Part shown: piece by piece, positions 58,606 to 64,000 of the stretch
Layout: every line of letters starts with the position of its first letter
Numbering within the stretch: position 1 is the stretch's first letter
NCBI GenBank assembly: GCA_963693305.1
Contig: OY855908.1
Span: 1,556,001 to 1,620,000 of the forward strand
DNA length: 64,000 bases
Direction of reading: 5' to 3'
From: Meandrina meandrites
Lineage: Eukaryota > Cnidaria > Anthozoa > Scleractinia > Meandrinidae
Made by a program: the position numbers and the translations under genes
The notes under the pieces: generated by a model
The model's database searches: none
What the model saw: only the letters and a program-made list of their open reading frames with translations
Told to the model about the DNA's origin: nothing

Positions 58606-61600
58606 AAGAAGAAGAAGAAGAAGAAGAAGAAGAAGAAGAAGAAGAAGAAGAAGAAGAAGAAGAAGAAGGAGGAGGAGGAGGAGCAGGAGCAGGAGGAGCA
58701 GGAGACTTATGGAAAATACTTACTACAAGAGACTCGTCCAGTGGAGGGTTGCAGCCCTTTACATTGCTTAACTTTGACAATTAACTGACTATTTCCCTCG
58801 TAGTATCGCATTGATATCAGAATATCACCACGCTCCGCACCACGAACCTGCAAAGTGAGAAAAACTTCAGTTTAAAATTATATAAACACATATTTCGTGA
58901 GGCAACTTTGGGTTTTAAGACGGAATTTGGAGGGAAACTACTGGAGGCTGTGACGGAAACGGCACATTATGGCAGGAAAACCACAAGTGGAAGACGGAAG
59001 TGGAATATTATGGCGGGAAAAGAATAGCTGTCACGGCACATTATGGCGGGAAAAACCTGCAACGTGTAACGAATGTAGCAGGAAAGAAGTAGAGCTGTAA
59101 AAAAACGGTTGTTAATGACGGGAAACAACTGGAAATTCTGAAGGACGCGGCGGGCACGTTCAGGACGATTTCTGGGAAGTTGAATGAAACCCCTTTTTAT
59201 CGACAGTGCCACTTGAGCGAAACTTAACAACACTAATTTTTATAGCGAACCGTCAGGCAGCTTCTAATAAGAGTCCCGTGACGATCGTGTAACACTTGCA
59301 AATAAGAGTTCATAACTCACCGAGTCAATCCATCTTAGGTCTCCTTCGTACACAGTCTCCTTGCCTTTGCTCTTGAAGCTGACGTCATCGAGGTTCAGCT
59401 TGTAGGAACCAATCAAATCTCTTGTAGAGATCTGGTTGTAATCGCAGACGTGAAGATACATCTTTTGGTCATCAACTTCTTCCTTCAAGATCTTGATGCA
59501 AACCTCGTCGTTAAAGACTGGACTGAATTCATTCCTGATGTATTTTGTTCGCGGCTTATTAGAAGTCATGCGATGGAAAGGAAACATTTCTACTTCCACA
59601 TAAGTGTACACGGTCCCTCCGACGAATTTCATGGGAAGGCTCTTGCAGTGGTAAACTTTAACTCTTAGTTCAGATCTGAAAAAGAAAATAAGTGAAGAGA
59701 GTGGATACGTAGTGATGAGGAAAACATTCACTGCACATTGATCCAGAAACTTTTATTGGGAAGTTCTCAAATTCATTAATGATTCATGAAGTAAAAACAG
59801 AGAAATCATAACCGTGGATACCCGGACTAAATTAGCGTAGATTTTTACGATTTTATTTCTCTGCTTTCTCCTTAGTTTTTGTTTCGATTGAGACAGTGTT
59901 TCGTCGGCTATCCAAACACCTCGAATTTCGTCAAAAAAAAAACTCCGCTACGCGTCGTATTTTCAACTCTCTTCTAGGTGTTTGGATATCCCGATGAAAC
60001 ACTGTCTCCCGTGTTTGATGTGTTACATGAAGCATTTTTCCCTGCTCCGCCAGAAGCTTTAAGTCCTAACCAAAGTTAGTGAATCGGCATTGCCTAAATG
60101 AATTAATACAATTGTTCATTATTACAAGAAACTTTTTTACTCACTGTTCTTCGTCGTAGGCAATAGAAAACTTGATCTTTCCAAGATTGTCCTGCCAGAA
60201 ACAGAACTACATGTTTTAAACTGGTTTACATCAGTTTCTAGTAACCCCTGATAAAACAGCCTTAGAGGAAAATAGGTCCGCAATACGTGCACTATTCTAC
60301 TGTGCCTTTATGTATTATGGCTTTGCGGAAGAATTTCCTTTGAACACTGCATCGATAACACGCGCAAGTTGTGACTTTTTAAAATCTTTTTTTTTCTCGA
60401 AAAAGGATTATTTCTGCACATTTTACAATCAACATCTCTCACCAATTTCTTTTTATTCGCAGAGGCTGGCTGTACCGCTGACAACTCCATATCGGGGGCA
60501 GCATCGGGCAGCTCGACATTTTCCTCTCTCTTTATCAAAGCTTCAAGCTTTAACAAGGCTTTCTCTTTCGCTTCTTTCAGTCCTTTAAAAGCTTGTCGAA
60601 TACACAACACTATTATTATCACTATAACGATGGCAACGATGATCCCTACGACCATTCCAGCCTTACTTCCGGTCACAAAGGCTATGGCTGCGCCCGCGTA
60701 CTTGTCGACCACTGCAATGAGAAAATGATTGGCACTGCATGTAAGTATGAATGATGTTTTTCATACCCAGAACTGTACAATAAAGCAAATTACAAGATGA
60801 TCCTATTTAAACCACAAAGTATATGTTCCCTTCCAGTTTAATATGATAAGTTAACTCTACTGAGATACGCAAGAACGAATGTCCTTAAATTTTCTTTTTT
60901 TCATAGAGTAGTGGGAACATGGAATTCGCTTCCCCTTTTCATTCGTGAGGCAACAAGTGTGAACTCTTTTTAGGCGTTAGTCAAAAAGTTTTTTGTGGAT
61001 CAGCATAATCTTTGAATGTTTTTCTTGTTTACTTATTTATTACTATTTTAATTTCGCTTTCATTTGTATTTTTATCTTAGTACCTTAGGTGATCTGCTTT
61101 AATATGGGGTCTTTGACTCTTTTGCAGTTCATCCTTTGACCTTTGTTTTCTTAAGCCATAAATTGTAATAAAAAAAACCTTACAAGCTTAGATTGTTGGC
61201 AACACAACATGAGCGTTTGTAAATGAATTTTCCAACGCTTTAACTGTTGTCTTTAGTAGTCAATTATTCTGCTGGTAGACAATATGAATTGCCGGCACAA
61301 CAATCTACAGTCTGTAAATAACTGATTGACCAATTAGAGCTCGTGTAACATCCTGGTTATTTTATAAATGAGTATCCTCATGAGCCCACAACGAGGCACG
61401 ACATGAGAGATAATCCTACTGTATATGAAAAGTTTGAAGAAATTGAGCGACAAATAGGTTCGCCATACGTGTGCAGTAGTTACTGTAGAAATGTGTCATG
61501 TGGTTCTTATATCAGATGAATTTGTTTCTATAAGCGAGTATATTCGATCGTATTTCTGAAACTTTCACCTCTGACACCTCTCATTGTAAAAACTAAAATT

Positions 61601-62865
61601 GTTTGAACTGTTTCGGGATTTTCCGAGGTTAAGAGTACATTCGAGACCCTTTCTCCTGGCTTTCTCCTGGCTTGCTTGACCCTTTCTCCTTTCTCCTGGC
61701 ATGCTACAAATCTAGATTTATAAACCTATATCATCGTTTCTTTAAACCGGACATATACGAGTGCACCGAAAAATATACAAACAAGATATGTCTCGATTTT
61801 GGAGACTAAATAAACGGAAGTCGTAAAAATTGAGAATTAAATAACGCTCACCATTCAACAGTATTATTTTAGTATGCAAGAGTAGACGCATTGATCTCTG
61901 CAGTGTTAAGAGACGCGTCATTATTTTCTAAACAGTGCAGCCTGCCATGGCACAAGAAAAGCAAATGAAAACCGCTCGTGGCATTTCCCTTGCAAAAAAA
62001 TAAACTTGTATTTGATCATAATTAGTGCTTATATAGACACTGAACGTCCTTCCTGAGTCTTGAGTCTTTTCCTTCCTGTGTTTAAACTGTGACGGGAAGG
62101 AAGTTGCACTTGAGCGCGCAGACTGCTTTATAAACACGATAATTAGATAAGATATTAAAATTAGGGCTTGAGTAAGTTTTTAATTTCTTTGACCATATAG
62201 AAAACAGGATAACATAAACAACTTCACATTTTGGTGTTACAGAAAAACTAGCACAGTTGCGCTAATTGGGGAAAGTGAAGACTGAAGAACACAAATGTTG
62301 GCGGGAGGCCTGTAAGCGAAGTGTATTTACATTTTCGTCGGCGAGGAGTTGCGATCAGGGCTCGCCGAGCTACAATAAATGATAACGGTTCATATAATAA
62401 AATCATACTGCCCTCCTTGAGCAAAAAGTTTCTTTGATTATGAGAAGAACTGAAAATAAACTACTTTAGAAAGCATCGATGTTCCAGGAGGTTGTTGTTT
62501 GTAGTGAAACGGGTTTAGCGCGACCCTCCTTTTAACTTTAATTTGAATTCATTAAATCCCAACTCTGACAGCAGCTTGCAGAATGAACAAAAACAAATAA
62601 ATTCTTCCATAGGCCAAACTATTCCATGATATATATCTGTTAGAATTGTAGGTGATGTGTCTGAGTAAGACTTATCAAGTTAAGAACAAATTTTTGAGCG
62701 TGAACAATATCCATTCCAAACCAGCACGCTCAAAATCAAAATGTAAATTCGCTCTAGACACAAAAGTAAAACAACAGTCAACTTACGTGTTCCATTTGTT
62801 GGGGCTATCGTCGTTGAAAAGTTTCCTGTAATGTTCGTGGGTGCTATAAGCGTACTTTTCTCCAT
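57801..62865 (-). CDS. Gene D: synaptotagmin-like protein with C2A and C2B and an acidic/basic tail
   Basis: Exons: 62865-62787, 60711-60443, 60191-60145, 59675-59321, 58847-58724, 58297-57801. They total 1371 nt, giving 456 aa. The lumenal N-terminus has three N-glycosylation sequons (NIT, NFS, NGT within residues 11-26). A membrane segment follows (about 44-65, AGMVVGIIVAIVIVIIIVLC), then a Lys/Glu linker. C2A spans about 120-250 (GKIKFSIAYDEEQ to DLRWIDS) and C2B about 256-395 (GDILISMRYYEGNSQL), with the WHxL motif MWHQL. The tail is a Glu-rich run (TSEEESEEEEG) followed by a Lys-rich end. Loops such as YNQISTRDLIG and KDKPLIGRKRLMG lack the Asp ligands, so it is probably calcium-independent. 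The ATG at 62865 has a good context (GCAGAAATGG). Confidence 0.9.
58577..58703. repeat. (GAA/CTT)n microsatellite beside a gene D splice donor
   Basis: About 30 uninterrupted GAA units followed by GGA/GCA variants. On the transcribed strand it is a long pyrimidine CTT tract beginning about 20 bases into the intron after exon 58847-58724. Confidence 0.95.
58925..59165. repeat. Degenerate tandem repeat with ATTATGGCGGGAAAA units
   Basis: Several irregular copies of CACATTATGGCGGGAAAA and related words lie in the gene D intron between the C2A and C2B exons. Confidence 0.55.
59890..60008. mobile_element. Short palindromic MITE (GAGACAGTGTTTCGTCGG ends)
   Basis: The left arm GAGACAGTGTTTCGTCGG and on through ATCCAAACACCT pairs with the right arm ending GATGAAACACTGTCTC. 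The centre has ACTCCGCTACGCGTCGTATT. It is in a gene D intron. Confidence 0.7.
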
Positions 62866-62924
62866 TTCTGCAGAAGATGTCGTCCGGTTTAACTCAAATC
62901 AACTTTAAATTCTTGTGTTCTTCA

Positions 62925-62985
62925 AAGCGACTGTCGGCGAATCCCGCCCGCGCGCTTTTAATTTAAAGTTAAACAGAACCACATT
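62925..62985 (-). promoter_or_regulatory. Probable core promoter of gene D
   Basis: On the minus strand an AT-rich TTAAATTAAAAG stretch is followed by a GC-rich block (GCGCGCGGGCGGGA) about 70-95 bases upstream of the ATG. No acceptor is needed between here and the ATG, so an unspliced 5' leader is likely. The start site is inferred. Confidence 0.35.
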
Positions 62986-64000
62986 GCTGTACCATTTCGG
63001 AGGTTTCCATGAAGCGGGTACAAACTTGTTGCCGTCACTCAACAAAGATTTCACTCGTGATATCGTTTTAATACTGCACAAAATGCAAACCTGTCAACCA
63101 ACTCCGTCGCGAAGTAGAAGCTGAGCGACTGAAGACCTTAACAAGTATTTTGCCCCTGGGGATCACGCTTGAGAAACTGTGACGAACTTGCGCGAAAATG
63201 AAATGTTATTGTTTGTGAGGCTCAACACGCAGTTGCGTTTTAAAGATAAGCGCTTTTCTCTGCGGTTGGAGTCCTGTAAGATGTTGTGATCGAATTAACG
63301 ATGTTGAACCCAGATTGAGCGTTTTTGCGTGTTTCCTACGATCGATCCTACGAGAGTAAAGTGATTTGAATTGAATGCAAATTTACCAGCGAGCACAGAA
63401 AAGAAGACAGCAAATATGTGCATTTTTTACACGCTTGATTAATAGAACTGTCTTTGTTTTAATTGCTCGATGATTTATTTATAACATTTTCCAAATAAAA
63501 GGCAGAATTCAATTAAACCTTGTTTGAACAAGAAAAAACGATCCCTCAGTAAAATTGTGCTTAACAAACATAATTGATCACGGATGTACTCCTCTGCAAA
63601 AAGGCCATACCTATTATTCATTTATATTCAAGTCTTTTGCTGTTTAAAAATTCTTGTGGTTATTTTTTTCAAACGCACGAAAAATAAAAAAGCACTTTTG
63701 AACTGGCAAAAATAGCAAACAAATAGTGTTTGCCAAATAATCTATTTTTATGCATTTCCTAAAAACAAACCGACAAATCACATATAATTCCTCATGTTTT
63801 TCCCAACCGTGCATGAGACAATAGCTATTTATAACTATCTAACCAAGGATTTCTTTATTAAATAAAAAGAATCCTTTTATCAGTATTTATCTATAACAAG
63901 TCGACTTAAAATGTTTTCTAAAACCAGCAGGATGAGGAAATATAACAGGCCCAATTTACTCTTAAAACGTGGTTATAAGCATGCAGTTTTGTAGTACTTC
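62986..64000. other. Region upstream of gene D to the right edge
   Basis: Upstream flank of gene D. The first 300 bases are moderately GC-rich, then AT-rich sequence with no ORF or repeat that I recognise. Confidence 0.5.

Noticed and set aside
58574..58780. Minus-strand ORF with a poly-Ser tail
   Set aside because: The poly-Ser is the (CTT)n microsatellite read past a splice donor. Only the part upstream of 58724 is coding, in a different frame.

Overview
The window is animal nuclear DNA, almost certainly from a cnidarian and most likely an anthozoan such as a stony coral. It is AT-rich, with short exons in long introns, tRNA-headed SINEs and many small inverted-repeat elements. The coral placement rests on recalled repeat families and is inference. 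Gene models were built by hand from splice sites (GT-AG, one GC-AG) and checked for frame across every junction. All five complete models close to a whole number of codons.

Every gene recognised lies on the minus strand, so the window is best read from right to left. Gene D (62865-57801) is a two-C2 synaptotagmin-like protein of 456 aa. Next is an SLC30A/ZnT zinc transporter of 347 aa (54549-49325). Gene C (44771-40760) is a two-C2 synaptotagmin-like protein of 373 aa. Gene B (30936-28917) is a 260 aa membrane protein with a single C2 domain. Gene A (24513-21552) is similar, at about 270 aa. Last is the 5' part of a BAZ2A/BAZ2B-type chromatin protein: 23 coding exons and 1577 codons from 16563 to 534. 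Its PHD finger and bromodomain are expected beyond the left edge.

The four C2 genes are the most interesting content. Each has an N-terminal membrane segment, a phase-0 intron just before the first C2 domain, and a phase-2 intron at the same place inside that domain. They are therefore an old tandem family, although the proteins are very divergent. The acidic calcium ligands of the C2 loops are largely missing. Genes C and D keep the C2B domain with its terminal WHxL motif, while A and B end after C2A in different ways. A zinc transporter sits inside the array.

The space between genes and within introns is rich in repeats. These include tRNA-derived SINEs, a TIR element with perfect 30-bp ends carrying a HIRAN-like ORF, TTAA-flanked elements, a MULE-like MITE with an 11-bp target duplication, 28-bp minisatellite blocks carrying E2F-like motifs, a long GAA/CTT microsatellite and several G/C homopolymer runs. 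No rRNA, intact tRNA gene, CRISPR array or bacterial sequence was seen.
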